From positions 1 through 64,000 of the forward strand of contig CADCJI010000008.1 in assembly GCA_902801625.1 (NCBI GenBank): DNA of 64,000 nt, in the 5' to 3' direction. This stretch comes from an uncultured Bacteroidia bacterium. GTDB lineage: Bacteria; Bacteroidota; Bacteroidia; Bacteroidales; F082. The notes beneath the pieces were generated by a model that did no database searches, had not been told where the DNA came from, and worked only from the letters and a program-made list of their open reading frames with translations. Shown here one piece after another: positions 35,619 through 43,677 of the stretch. Every line of letters begins with the position of its first letter. Position 1 is the first letter of the stretch. The position numbers were made by a program, and so were the translations under genes.

Positions 35619-36995
35619 CTAATAAGTAGGAACCCCTGTGAAATGAGCAGTTATTGAGCCGTCGTTTCCATACAAATCGTAGGTCCACATATTTCCACTC
35701 TTGCTGATAGTAAATTGACTACCTGCATAAACATCATAAATAGATCCATTTTTAAATACAGTACATTCACATTGGCCGTAGTTATTTGTGTGTCCAGTCG
35801 TTATATATGTACCAGGAACCCATACATTATCTGTTTCATAGTAATAAACTAAAGTAAGGAATCTTACCCAATATCCAAGTTCGCTCCAGAGTTGAATTTC
35901 TTTAAATCTTAAATTTGCATTCCCTGAAGAGTAATTTTGTAATTTGGCATAGTTCAATTGATAAAAATTATCAAATACTCTATAATAGTTCGCATAAGGA
36001 GCAGGATTAGTCTTGAATTTCGGATGAATGATTTCTCCTGCTGTACCATTTGCATCGTATGCAACTACAGAAAACTCATATTCCGTATCAGGCTGAAAAT
36101 ATTCACCTTGTAGACTTGAAAACTTCTTTGTTTGGACACCCGTTTGATGAGTGGTAGATGTCAAAGCTCCTCCGACATTATAGCAGTAGTAAGCCGTGTT
36201 GTTTGATGGCTCAAATTTTAACTCCATGTAAGTAGGTGTAACATTAACGAGAGTTACCGTCACCATAGGCGATTGAGGCTGCATATTTGTAGTAAAGTTC
36301 TTTTCCATTCCATAAACAATGTCCGAACCACTTTGAGCATAAGCTTTCACATAATAGGTGGTGTTAGCGGACAGTCTGGATAAAGTGCTGGTAAAAGATC
36401 CTACCCCATGACCATCTGAAGTATGTGTTTGGTCAATGGTTGGGTTGGGAGTGGTACTCCAGCATACACCTCGTGCTGTTACAGTCACATCTCCATTCAC
36501 GCTCACCTCCCCTCCACATGTGGCACTTGTGGCAGTGATTTCTGTAACATTATTGGTGGAAACGGTGATTGTTACATTGCCGTTGCCACTGCTTCCAGAG
36601 GATTCCGTAGTAAAGCTTTTGTCTTCACCATAGTAGTATTTCATGCCATCATAAGCGAAAGCCCGCACATGATAACTTGTACCGGGTGTAAGATTACTGA
36701 TTGTACACAGATAAGGCTGATCACAGTCTTCTGTTGATAGTTTATTGTCAGCCGGAGTCGGATTGGAAGTGGTGTCCCAGCATACACCAAGTTCGGTAAG
36801 TGTAATAACTCCATCCACAAAGGCAGCCCCTCCGCATGACGCGGAATTGCTTGTAATGTCAGTTGGTGTGGAAGTCGCTACTTTAACAGAGTTCGTACTT
36901 ACAACTTCATTGTTGTTGTCGTCTTTAGGCTTCGTGCAGCCCACCACGGCTAATGCGATCAGCATCATACCGAAAAATCTCATTTTTGTACTCAT
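35619..36995 (-). CDS. Fibronectin-like repeat lipoprotein (copy A)
   Basis: 458 residues. Lipoprotein signal MRFFGMMLIALAVVGC. Two to three beta-sandwich repeats of the Bacteroidales kind with the marker ASCGGxxxVDGxxxLTELGVCW and GTSYHVRAFAYDG (about 45-130, 140-235 and a more diverged one to ~330), then a unique C-terminal domain (about 335-458). Signal and first repeat are nearly identical to those of the lipoprotein at 41891-42673, while the ends differ. Shared regulon promoter at 37058-37087. Likely surface or outer-membrane adhesion or binding protein; ligand unknown. Confidence 0.8.
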   Translation of the reverse strand: MSTKMRFFGMMLIALAVVGCTKPKDDNNNEVVSTNSVKVATSTPTDITSNSASCGGAAFVDGVITLTELGVCWDTTSNPTPADNKLSTEDCDQPYLCTISNLTPGTSYHVRAFAYDGMKYYYGEDKSFTTESSGSSGNGNVTITVSTNNVTEITATSATCGGEVSVNGDVTVTARGVCWSTTPNPTIDQTHTSDGHGVGSFTSTLSRLSANTTYYVKAYAQSGSDIVYGMEKNFTTNMQPQSPMVTVTLVNVTPTYMELKFEPSNNTAYYCYNVGGALTSTTHQTGVQTKKFSSLQGEYFQPDTEYEFSVVAYDANGTAGEIIHPKFKTNPAPYANYYRVFDNFYQLNYAKLQNYSSGNANLRFKEIQLWSELGYWVRFLTLVYYYETDNVWVPGTYITTGHTNNYGQCECTVFKNGSIYDVYAGSQFTISKSGNMWTYDLYGNDGSITAHFTGVPTY

Positions 36996-37057
36996 GATTG
37001 AATTTGTTTTTTAGTGTTAATATTGATTTGTTTGTTGTTTTGTTGATTACAACAATG

Positions 37058-37087
37058 TAGAGAAAGACTTGTTTTGATTTCTACCAC
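37058..37087 (-). promoter_or_regulatory. Regulon promoter copy 5 (lipoprotein A)
   Basis: On the minus strand GTGGTAG (37087-37081), 18 nt, CTCTA (37062-37058), then TTGTTGTAATCAACAAAAC in the leader. Confidence 0.8.
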
Positions 37088-37173
37088 TCAGGGCAACAAA
37101 AGTTCTTTCAAAACTGAATAGCACAAACCCATATAGAGGCAATGCATAGGTTTTACTGCAACTCTAAAAAAAC

Positions 37174-37202
37174 AATCGGCAAAGCTTATTGTCTTGCCGA
37201 TT
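37174..37202. terminator. Hairpin next to the decayed zinc lipoprotein
   Basis: AATCGGCAA / TTGCCGATT, 9-bp stem. It lies 26 nt beyond the pseudogene stop and resembles the other stems of this island. Confidence 0.5.
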
Positions 37203-37227
37203 ACTTTTTATAGATTTGAAATCAAGT

Positions 37228-37370
37228 TTAATACGTTATCACTGTACGAGTACCATTGCAAGTCGGACATTTTCCTATTCCGTTGCAGTTGATGCATTTT
37301 TGATCTGCACCTAAAAACGAGATAAGTACCCACCCCGTATGAAGAGGTATAACCTAATGGACTACAACGC
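37228..37370 (-). pseudogene. Remnant of a zinc-knuckle lipoprotein
   Basis: Read on the minus strand, one frame gives PLGYTSSYGVGTY, matching the middle of the lipoprotein at 34983-35414. A shifted frame then gives LGADQKCINCNGIGKCPTCN and a TAA at 37230-37228, matching its last knuckles. The signal peptide, lipobox, first knuckles and promoter are missing, and a reading-frame shift separates the two pieces. A palindromic repeat (37383-37420) sits just beyond the broken 5' end. Confidence 0.75.
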
Positions 37371-37382
37371 TGAAGGCAAACT

Positions 37383-37420
37383 CTTTGTAGGGTTGCCACT
37401 AAGTGACAGCCCTACAAAGT
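37383..37420. repeat. Palindromic repeat, same family as 11138-11211
   Basis: CTTTGTAGGGTTGCCACT pairs with AAGTGACAGCCCTACAAAG. Shares TTTGTAGGG and GTGACAGCC-TACAAA with the copy after hutH. It sits at the truncated end of a pseudogene. Confidence 0.7.
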
Positions 37421-37451
37421 TTGTGACAAACAAAGGCAAGCCTTTTTCAGA

Positions 37452-38513
37452 TTAGATGCCATAATTGAAGCCCAATACCAACATGCCTTCACCTCCACTT
37501 TGGAATGGAAACACATATTCAGCCAATAATCCCCACTTTTTAATTCCAAAAGTAACCCTAAAGCAGCCATTCCAACTGAATCGATCGGAAAAGTCCACTT
37601 TCAATTTTTCATCATTGACTTCAGCGCGAAGCAAGAAATTCGTATAAACACCAGCCCTTGCTGCGATATGCAGTTTATTTGGATTACCAATTAAGTAGCC
37701 AAGATGTGCAGGAACTTTTATGAAGGAACTATTTGTACTTATGCTCATAGAATCCCTTCTGCTGGATGAAGAAACAATCGAAAAACCCAATCCAAATGTA
37801 TAAAAGAAACCTGTATTAGACCACTTCTGCCCTAACTCAAGCCCATAATTCAACACAAAGGATCTTGACTTAGCACTTTTAAACATATTCTCTCCTGCAA
37901 AAGACCAATAACTACATACTATTTTCGGGTCAACAGTATCTTCGCTAACATCCTTCATCATCTGTAATGAAGAAGTTCCCATTGTTTGAACTGTAGAATT
38001 GGTATCTAGAAGTACCGTTTGGGTTATTGTTGTAGTTGGCTGTTGCTTATCTTCTTCCTTCTGGATGTACTTTTTCGATACAAAGGCATGACCTTGCTGA
38101 AATTCAATTTAAGCCCATCCGCCTTTAAACGAGAACACTCTAACCTCATCATCTTTCGACAAAGTTCCAACAACAGTGGATTCCGTTGAAGCCTGCTTTC
38201 GAACATTCAGTTTTGTTGCTGTCACAACATAGTTTTCCTGACATATTCCCACACTATAAAAAAGCAACAAAAGTGCCAGACTCAACAGTGACTTCGCTAA
38301 ACTCGCCATATTTTTGCTCTTTCTGTCCAACTTTTTCTTTGTATCCATGGAGATACTCACCGTTTTAACGGCATCAAGACCCATAAAGTCAAGTTCACTT
38401 TGAACTTGATGATTAAACTTATAACCTATTCTTAATATAGAAGTGTAACTGATGGGATAAAATGCAGACTTTGCCAATGCAATTGCATTAAAGTGTTTCT
38501 GTAACTTTTTCAT
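37452..38513 (-). pseudogene. SH3 / outer-membrane beta-barrel protein interrupted by one stop codon
   Basis: Two open stretches, 38513-38109 and 37982-37452, lie in the same frame, and the sequence between them is also protein-like. A TAA at 38111-38109 stands where SH3 domains usually continue: GGWA-stop-IEFQQGHAFVSKKYI; a single AAA-to-TAA change would explain it. The upstream part has a signal peptide (MASLAKSLLSLALLLLFYSV, ATG at 38309) and a bacterial SH3 domain (YVVTATKLNVRKQASTEST). The downstream part resembles a beta-barrel ending in LVLGFNYGI. From the ATG at 38513, with GGAGA 7 nt before it, the product has a ~68-residue extension. A sequencing error cannot be excluded. Confidence 0.7.
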
Positions 38514-38581
38514 TATATTGTCTCCTCTTGCTTTAGTTTGTTTATTGATTTTGTTTTGTTGATTTATTGATTACAACTAAG

Positions 38582-38611
38582 CAGAAAAAGACCTGCCAGA
38601 ATTTCTACCAC
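38582..38611 (-). promoter_or_regulatory. Regulon promoter copy 6 (SH3/barrel gene)
   Basis: On the minus strand GTGGTAG (38611-38605), 18 nt, TTCTG (38586-38582), the weakest -10. Leader has AGTTGTAATCAATAAATC, and GGAGA (38525-38521) 7 nt before the ATG at 38513. Confidence 0.7.
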
Positions 38612-38762
38612 CCTCGTGTGGATTTTTTGATAAATCAAATCATCTGTCGACTAAAAATCAGGACGATTAAAAATTGAATGATTAACAATTAAAATAAGCA
38701 GATAATCAAATTTAGTTTACATAATCGACACAAGACAGTGAGCCACAATAACTTGTGACCAT

Positions 38763-38802
38763 GACCATAACCGCTCCAACGGAAGTGAAAGCAGTTATGG
38801 TC
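38763..38802. repeat. Palindrome, same family as 13514-13591
   Basis: GACCATAACCGCT (38763-38775) pairs with AGCAGTTATGGTC (38790-38802); the loop carries GGAAGTGAA like the copy next to sufS. Apart from this and the promoter at 38582-38611, the 386-nt gap 38514-38899 shows nothing I can identify. Confidence 0.6.
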
Positions 38803-38899
38803 ACTAGTCATATTTGAAAACAAAAATGCAGTTTTATTTTGAACAGTTACTTACTATTTCGAAGAACAGTATCGATTTTTAGTGGACAACAATGCTTTA

Positions 38900-39274
38900 T
38901 CATTTATAATATGTATAACTATCCCCATCTCGATCCATCATAACAAAGTACGTATTTGTCAAAGACAGGATTGTGAATACTCTCGTAACACCTGATGTAC
39001 TGGAAGTTGTTAAGGTAACCCCATTGAAAGAGTAATCTCCATCTTCGGCATTGTCATAAGGGCCGTTCCATCGATACTTTCCGTTGGATCTAAAGACATA
39101 GGTGTCTGAACCGCCGTACCAGTGGTTGGAACACGTCCAAGTCCCCACTATTTGGCTATTACTAGTTCCTCCATCATCTTTCTTGCACGATGGCAAAACA
39201 ATGGTTGACAATACGATTAACATAAATGCCAATCCGTAAATCACTTGTTTCTTGTTGTTTCTTCTGTTTTTCAT
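38900..39274 (-). CDS. Small lipoprotein, lipocalin-like
   Basis: 124 residues. Lipoprotein signal with lipobox STIVLPSC, then KKDDGG and a small beta domain starting IVGTWTCSNHWYGGSDTYVF and continuing GKYRW, GDYSFNGVTLTT, VFTILSLTNTYFVMM, a pattern of Bacteroidales lipocalin-like proteins. Shared regulon promoter at 39340-39369 and GGAGA-N7-ATG start. Outer-membrane location likely; ligand unknown. Confidence 0.75.
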   Translation of the reverse strand: MKNRRNNKKQVIYGLAFMLIVLSTIVLPSCKKDDGGTSNSQIVGTWTCSNHWYGGSDTYVFRSNGKYRWNGPYDNAEDGDYSFNGVTLTTSSTSGVTRVFTILSLTNTYFVMMDRDGDSYTYYK

Positions 39275-39339
39275 TGTGTTTTCTCCGTTTTTTTCGTCGT
39301 TTGTTGATTGTGTTTATCGTTTTGTTGATTATAACCAAA

Positions 39340-39369
39340 TTGAGAAAGATTTGCTTCAATTTATACCAC
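39340..39369 (-). promoter_or_regulatory. Regulon promoter copy 7 (lipocalin-like lipoprotein)
   Basis: On the minus strand GTGGTAT (39369-39363), 18 nt, CTCAA (39344-39340); leader GGTTATAATCAACAAAACG; GGAGA (39286-39282) 7 nt before the ATG. Confidence 0.7.
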
Positions 39370-39439
39370 TTAGAAACAGCAATACTTCCCACAAAGACGG
39401 TTATGTTTGGTGTTTGCATTTCGCACACAAAAAAAATAG

Positions 39440-41023
39440 CTATTGAGTATTATGAACTAAACGAACCGATCTCCCACCACAGCGGGAGACTTGGCTCACA
39501 CCGAGTTTACCATCATAAAAAAACACAAAGTACGCTGTACCGCAATTGCAGCACGAAGCCGACCAATAGCTACCGTGGGAACCTACGTAATGTGTCGAAT
39601 TCCCGTCGTGACTGCCTGCTGCAGGCAGGAATACGGCTCCAGCAGCCTCAAAAATAGTCCATTGAGAAAAAGATACGATGTTGCTGTTAAAGCTGGCTCC
39701 ACTTTGGTTGCAATTAATCGGGTTGTAGGTGTCCATGCTCCATTCATCGGGAAACAAAATAACACCGTTCACCGTCCCGTTACTGGTACCCGATATCTTT
39801 GCCATTGCATAGCGGATGCCTGATATTGTCGTGCGCGAATTGAGCACGAAATCCCATTCGGGCTGAGTAAGAGTGCGCCATTGCCCTGTGGCGTTATTGA
39901 TAAAGTTATGGACACCCCAGTCTGAATGAGAATATGTGCCAGTCAAATCGTATGTATAGTCCGTACCATCCGTGGGTCCATACCCAAAGCCTATGCTACC
40001 GTTAACAATGTTATGAATGTCCCAAGGTTGGTAATACACATTTCCGTTGTTCCATCCGCTCGTACCCCAACCAAAAAGGTCGCGATTAACTGTTTGGCAT
40101 GTGCTGCCACCTTGCCCGTTATTACCAAGATACTCCCACTGGTGTTCCGCAAACTTCCAATATGGAGTACTGGCACTGCCTATGTACTGCAGATTGCCTT
40201 TGGAAAACCAAACCTGCTTGGTCGGGCTAACTGAAAACACACCATTGATAGCACCCGTTGGAGGCGGGCCATAACCACCCCCATTGCCACCACCGCCCGA
40301 AAGCGTGGTAAAATGCATTTCATCGCCATAATTCGTTCCTTGGCTGTTGACCGCATAAGCACGAACATAATATACCGTCCCAGGAGTCAGACCTGTCATC
40401 AATACAGTATAACTTCCCGTCCCATCACCATTTGCAATATGGCTTCCACTTATATTCGGTTCGTGGTTCATACCCCAGCAGATGCCGCGTTCCAACACGG
40501 TTGCACCACCATCGCTGGTCACATTTCCTCCGCATAGGGCTGTGTTTTGCGTGATGTCGGTTATTTGGGCTGTTGTTACGGTGGGTAGTACAGGCGTGTT
40601 ACCTCCGCCTCCACCATTGTCGGCCAATGTCGTAAAAGCTTTGTCCTCACCATAATAATACTCCAAGCCTCGCAGAGCGAATGCCCTTACATGGTAGGTG
40701 GTGTTAGGAGAAAGTCCTGTCAATGTCTTGACGAAAGGCTCGTTCCATGCCTCCGAACTCAATTGACTGTCTTGTGCAGTCGGATTGGCCGAAGTGCTCC
40801 AGCAAACGCCGATTTTGGTCAGTGACAAGCCTTGCCTCACCTGGACCGAGCATCCAGAAACGGCAGTCGAAGCCGTAACATCGGAAGGCGTGTAGGTTGT
40901 CACGAGGACATCGTTGTCCGGATTCCCACCTGAATTGTTATCATTGGATTTGGTGCAACCCATGTTGCAACCCATCACTACTGCAAACAGCAGCATAGTT
41001 ATCGGTTTTAATAATGCTTTCAT
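39440..41023 (-). CDS. Fibronectin-like lipoprotein with C-type-lectin-like (FISUMP/DGR-target-like) end
   Basis: 527 residues from the ATG at 41023. Lipoprotein signal (lipobox VMGCNMGC). Two fibronectin-like repeats (about 40-130 and 148-238), a Gly-rich linker, then a ~275-residue domain starting GVFSVSPTKQVWFSKGNLQY and ending SYWSASCCNCGTAYFVFF ... RCGGRSVRLV. That end is the C-type-lectin-like fold common in Bacteroidales surface proteins, and in some of them it is the variable region of a diversity-generating retroelement. The Cys and Gly codons here (TGC, TGT, GGT) fall where relatives carry Tyr, Asn or Ser, one A-change away. No reverse transcriptase is in this window. Follows the next lipoprotein upstream by 48 nt. 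Confidence 0.75.
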   Translation of the reverse strand: MKALLKPITMLLFAVVMGCNMGCTKSNDNNSGGNPDNDVLVTTYTPSDVTASTAVSGCSVQVRQGLSLTKIGVCWSTSANPTAQDSQLSSEAWNEPFVKTLTGLSPNTTYHVRAFALRGLEYYYGEDKAFTTLADNGGGGGNTPVLPTVTTAQITDITQNTALCGGNVTSDGGATVLERGICWGMNHEPNISGSHIANGDGTGSYTVLMTGLTPGTVYYVRAYAVNSQGTNYGDEMHFTTLSGGGGNGGGYGPPPTGAINGVFSVSPTKQVWFSKGNLQYIGSASTPYWKFAEHQWEYLGNNGQGGSTCQTVNRDLFGWGTSGWNNGNVYYQPWDIHNIVNGSIGFGYGPTDGTDYTYDLTGTYSHSDWGVHNFINNATGQWRTLTQPEWDFVLNSRTTISGIRYAMAKISGTSNGTVNGVILFPDEWSMDTYNPINCNQSGASFNSNIVSFSQWTIFEAAGAVFLPAAGSHDGNSTHYVGSHGSYWSASCCNCGTAYFVFFYDGKLGVSQVSRCGGRSVRLVHNTQ

Positions 41024-41071
41024 ATGCAAAATGATTTTTTGTTGATTTCAATTATTTTAGATACACTTATT

Positions 41072-41731
41072 TTACGGATAGTATTTATCAAAAACATCCA
41101 GCGAAAGAGTTGGCCAAAAGTCAAAATACATATACATATAGTCATACTTCACGCCATCCACCTCAACAAAGAATCTTCCGACAAAAGCTCTTGCAGCTTT
41201 TTGTTCGTATTCATCAAGAAACATGAGAGTTTCGTTATAAGTCTCCCAGTCTTCCTCTGTCATAGGCTGTCCATTTTGTATTTGCTGTTGATAATATTTA
41301 TATATATCATAGTTAAACGAACCATAAGTGCCAAAAAGCCATTCGTTATCAGCGTAATAGAAAAGCAGGAACTCGTTGGAATAAGCATTGTCTTGTCTTA
41401 CTAAATACAATTTGTTGTCAAGAATGTCTTCAGCTTCATCTTCCCTAAGATAGCCATATTCCACGCCATACCTAATTGATTGGTCAGGAAGCACATCTTC
41501 CAAAGTGGATGTCAAGGAAGCGGTTATCAAATAATCATCGTAAGACGCCGAAACCTCAACATGCTCTCTGATCAATTGAGGAATCGAGGCTGGCACTTCA
41601 GGTGTCTCTCCCCCATTCGAGCCTCCTCCTGAAGGAAAAGAATTGTTATCATCTTGTTTTGTACAGCTTGCAGCACACAACACGAACACTGCAAAAAGAA
41701 TTACTTTCGTTGTTTTTGTAAATCGTCTCAT
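41072..41731 (-). CDS. Lipoprotein of unknown function
   Basis: 219 residues. Lipoprotein signal (VILFAVFVLCAASC), Gly/Ser/Pro-rich linker, then a soluble domain rich in Tyr, Asp and Glu (YYADNEWLFGTYGSFNYDIY; ARAFVGRFFVEVDGVKYDYM). I do not recognise the family; similar Tyr-rich lipoproteins are common in Bacteroidales. Likely co-transcribed with the lectin-like lipoprotein after it. Its upstream region has CTCTT but not the GTGGTAG box, so it is not counted in the regulon. Confidence 0.65.
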   Translation of the reverse strand: MRRFTKTTKVILFAVFVLCAASCTKQDDNNSFPSGGGSNGGETPEVPASIPQLIREHVEVSASYDDYLITASLTSTLEDVLPDQSIRYGVEYGYLREDEAEDILDNKLYLVRQDNAYSNEFLLFYYADNEWLFGTYGSFNYDIYKYYQQQIQNGQPMTEEDWETYNETLMFLDEYEQKAARAFVGRFFVEVDGVKYDYMYMYFDFWPTLSLDVFDKYYP

Positions 41732-41807
41732 AAATCTTTATTTTGATGATTTATACTTGATTTGAGGCATAATTGAATTCCTTTCAATTAGTCTAAAATG
41801 CAAAGAG

Positions 41808-41869
41808 AAGGGTGCGTTAAAAAGCGATAGTTCATTTATCAGGCTGTTTCTTCTATTTAACACACCCTT
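41808..41869 (-). terminator. Long-loop hairpin after lipoprotein B
   Basis: AAGGGTGCGTTAA (41808-41820) pairs with TTAACACACCCTT (41857-41869), one mismatch, 36-nt loop. Placed between two minus-strand lipoprotein genes; may end the upstream unit or be a repeat. Confidence 0.45.
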
Positions 41870-41890
41870 ATTATAAATATCATTATCTTG

Positions 41891-42673
41891 TTATTGTTGC
41901 CATTTTGTCATAGTAAAGGTGTCGCCCATAGAACTTTCCTTTACAATCAGTTTATCCGAAGTGCAGGATTGTATGGTATAGGTTACCGTTTTGTTTTGGC
42001 CTTCAACAAAGCCATAGGTGTGCCCATAAACCCAAGGATAATAAGAATCTTGACTAAGTTCAACATATGTATAAGTGGTCGTGATTACATTCCCAGAAAT
42101 GGTATATGTACCCTTTGCTAGCAACATAGTGAAATTTGTACCATACACAAAGTTCATATTACCATTTTCTGGCCTATCAAAAACGAATTCTACATATAGT
42201 TCTTCATTTGAGGGATCCGATGGAGCAGGACCACTCCAAACACTTGAATGAAGCAACGCTGCGTAGTCCGTGTTATTACCACCCCCTCCGCCAGAAGACT
42301 CGGTGGTAAAAGATTTGTCTTCACCATAATAGTATTTTGTACCATCAAAGGCAAAAGCACGCACATGGTATTTCGTGTTAGGAGTAAGACCAGCGATTGT
42401 GCATACATAAGGCTGGTTACAAACTTCCGTAGATTGTTTGTTGTCAGCCGGGGTCGGATTGGAAGAAGTGCTCCAACATACACCCAGTTCGGTAAGTGAA
42501 ACATTCCCGTCCACAATGGCATCACCTCCACATGAAGCGGAAGTGCTTGTAATGTCTGTTGGAGTATAAGTCTTCACATCAACATTAGTGTTGTCGTCGG
42601 CATCAGGCTTCGTGCAGCCTACCACGGCCAATGCGATTAGCATCGTGCCGAAAAATTTCATTTTTTTACTCAT
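41891..42673 (-). CDS. Fibronectin-like repeat lipoprotein (copy B)
   Basis: 260 residues. Lipoprotein signal MKFFGTMLIALAVVGC, one fibronectin-like repeat (TDITSTSASCGGDAIVDGNV to KSFTTESSGG), then a unique ~125-residue beta domain starting DYAALLHSSVWSG, lipocalin-like in pattern. The first ~130 residues are nearly the same as in the lipoprotein at 35619-36995, and the starts share the AAACAAATT-AATC-ATG leader. Shared regulon promoter at 42720-42749. Confidence 0.8.
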   Translation of the reverse strand: MSKKMKFFGTMLIALAVVGCTKPDADDNTNVDVKTYTPTDITSTSASCGGDAIVDGNVSLTELGVCWSTSSNPTPADNKQSTEVCNQPYVCTIAGLTPNTKYHVRAFAFDGTKYYYGEDKSFTTESSGGGGGNNTDYAALLHSSVWSGPAPSDPSNEELYVEFVFDRPENGNMNFVYGTNFTMLLAKGTYTISGNVITTTYTYVELSQDSYYPWVYGHTYGFVEGQNKTVTYTIQSCTSDKLIVKESSMGDTFTMTKWQQ

Positions 42674-42719
42674 GATTAAATTTGTTTTACGGTTAGTTGA
42701 TTTATTGATTACGGCTATG

Positions 42720-42749
42720 TAGAGAGAGACTTGCTTTGATTTCTACCAC
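42720..42749 (-). promoter_or_regulatory. Regulon promoter copy 8 (lipoprotein B)
   Basis: On the minus strand GTGGTAG (42749-42743), 18 nt, CTCTA (42724-42720); leader CCGTAATCAATAAATC. Confidence 0.8.
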
Positions 42750-42774
42750 TTTCATCCCTATGATTGTTTATGGT

Positions 42775-43521
42775 TTAGAAATCCATACTTAACGTCAAAC
42801 CTAAACCAAGATTGCCTTGGGAAGCGAAACTGTTAGGTTGGATTATTGTCGGAGAAAAATGAAATGAAACAGCTTTGTCATTATGCCGATTATACTCTGC
42901 AACTAAATCATTTATCCTATTTCTGCCAGTATGTAAAAAGACACCATACAGTACCAAACATGGCACAGCAACACTTATACCAGCCCACCCAAATGCTATT
43001 GCAGTATAATTCCCACCAACATACCCATAAGTAAGCCCAAGAATTCCTGGAATCCCTGTTATATAGTAAATAAGTTCAAAAACCGCACTAGTACGCATCA
43101 TACGACAACCACTAAGAAAATCCTCAAAGCCCTCTTTCCCTAACAATAGCCTTGCTTCATCTTCCGAAAGATAGTCACCATCGAGGGTTAATTTGTAATA
43201 AGGAACATACCCCAGATACCCTTTACCATAAACAGGCAATTCTGAAGCAACAGGCCTGTCACTTTTTGGCATAGATATTTCATCGGAATACTTTTCTACT
43301 TCACCATTCTGGTAATTGATGGAATTGACCTCGTTTTTGTTGACAGAATACATAGGCCCATCTTGGTTCGACCATTTCTTGTACTTGATTTCGGTTTCGC
43401 TGATTTCAAGTACCTTGCTGAGAATGGTAGAACCATCTTTTTTTACAATCACGTCTTGTGCCATTACCACACCAAATGAGAGAGACAACAGCAACAGCAA
43501 TAGCAAATGTTTCTTGTTCAT
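42775..43521 (-). CDS. Exported protein with membrane-like middle, unknown function
   Basis: 248 residues from 43521 (signal peptide MNKKHLLLLLLLSLSFGVVM, cut after MAQ). The N-terminal ~50 mature residues have the pattern DVIVKKDGSTILSKVLEISE ... EIKYKKWSNQDGPMYSV, recurrent in Bacteroidales exported proteins. Two hydrophobic stretches (about 143-165 and 170-192) follow and a barrel-like end (LGLGLTLSMDF). The frame extends upstream to 43566 but without a signal. Function unknown; no GTGGTAG box upstream, so not clearly in the regulon. Confidence 0.65.
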   Translation of the reverse strand: MNKKHLLLLLLLSLSFGVVMAQDVIVKKDGSTILSKVLEISETEIKYKKWSNQDGPMYSVNKNEVNSINYQNGEVEKYSDEISMPKSDRPVASELPVYGKGYLGYVPYYKLTLDGDYLSEDEARLLLGKEGFEDFLSGCRMMRTSAVFELIYYITGIPGILGLTYGYVGGNYTAIAFGWAGISVAVPCLVLYGVFLHTGRNRINDLVAEYNRHNDKAVSFHFSPTIIQPNSFASQGNLGLGLTLSMDF

Positions 43522-43677
43522 AGTTTTCCTTTTTTTCAGCGTCGACACCCAAAACGCCAAATCCATTTCAAATTTGATGGTTGCACTCTAAACACACCGA
43601 AAAAAGAAGCGCAGGTATCTGAACTATTGCTAATCCCGCAAACAAGGCTCTCGTATTGCCTCTCATCGAAGATAAGC

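Noticed and set aside
37208-37399. 63-residue open frame on the minus strand
   Set aside because: It mixes two frames of the zinc-knuckle remnant; the conserved part continues in another frame, so it is not a gene.
38514-38899. Possible small gene in the 386-nt gap
   Set aside because: Only a promoter, a palindrome and A/T-rich sequence were found, with no convincing frame.
39440-41023. A complete diversity-generating retroelement
   Set aside because: Only a target-like gene is present; no reverse transcriptase, template repeat or accessory gene was found in the window.
41803-41832. Possible ninth regulon promoter upstream of the lipoprotein at 41072-41731
   Set aside because: CTCTT is present on the minus strand, but the -35 position 18 nt away reads AACTATC, unlike GTGGTAG.
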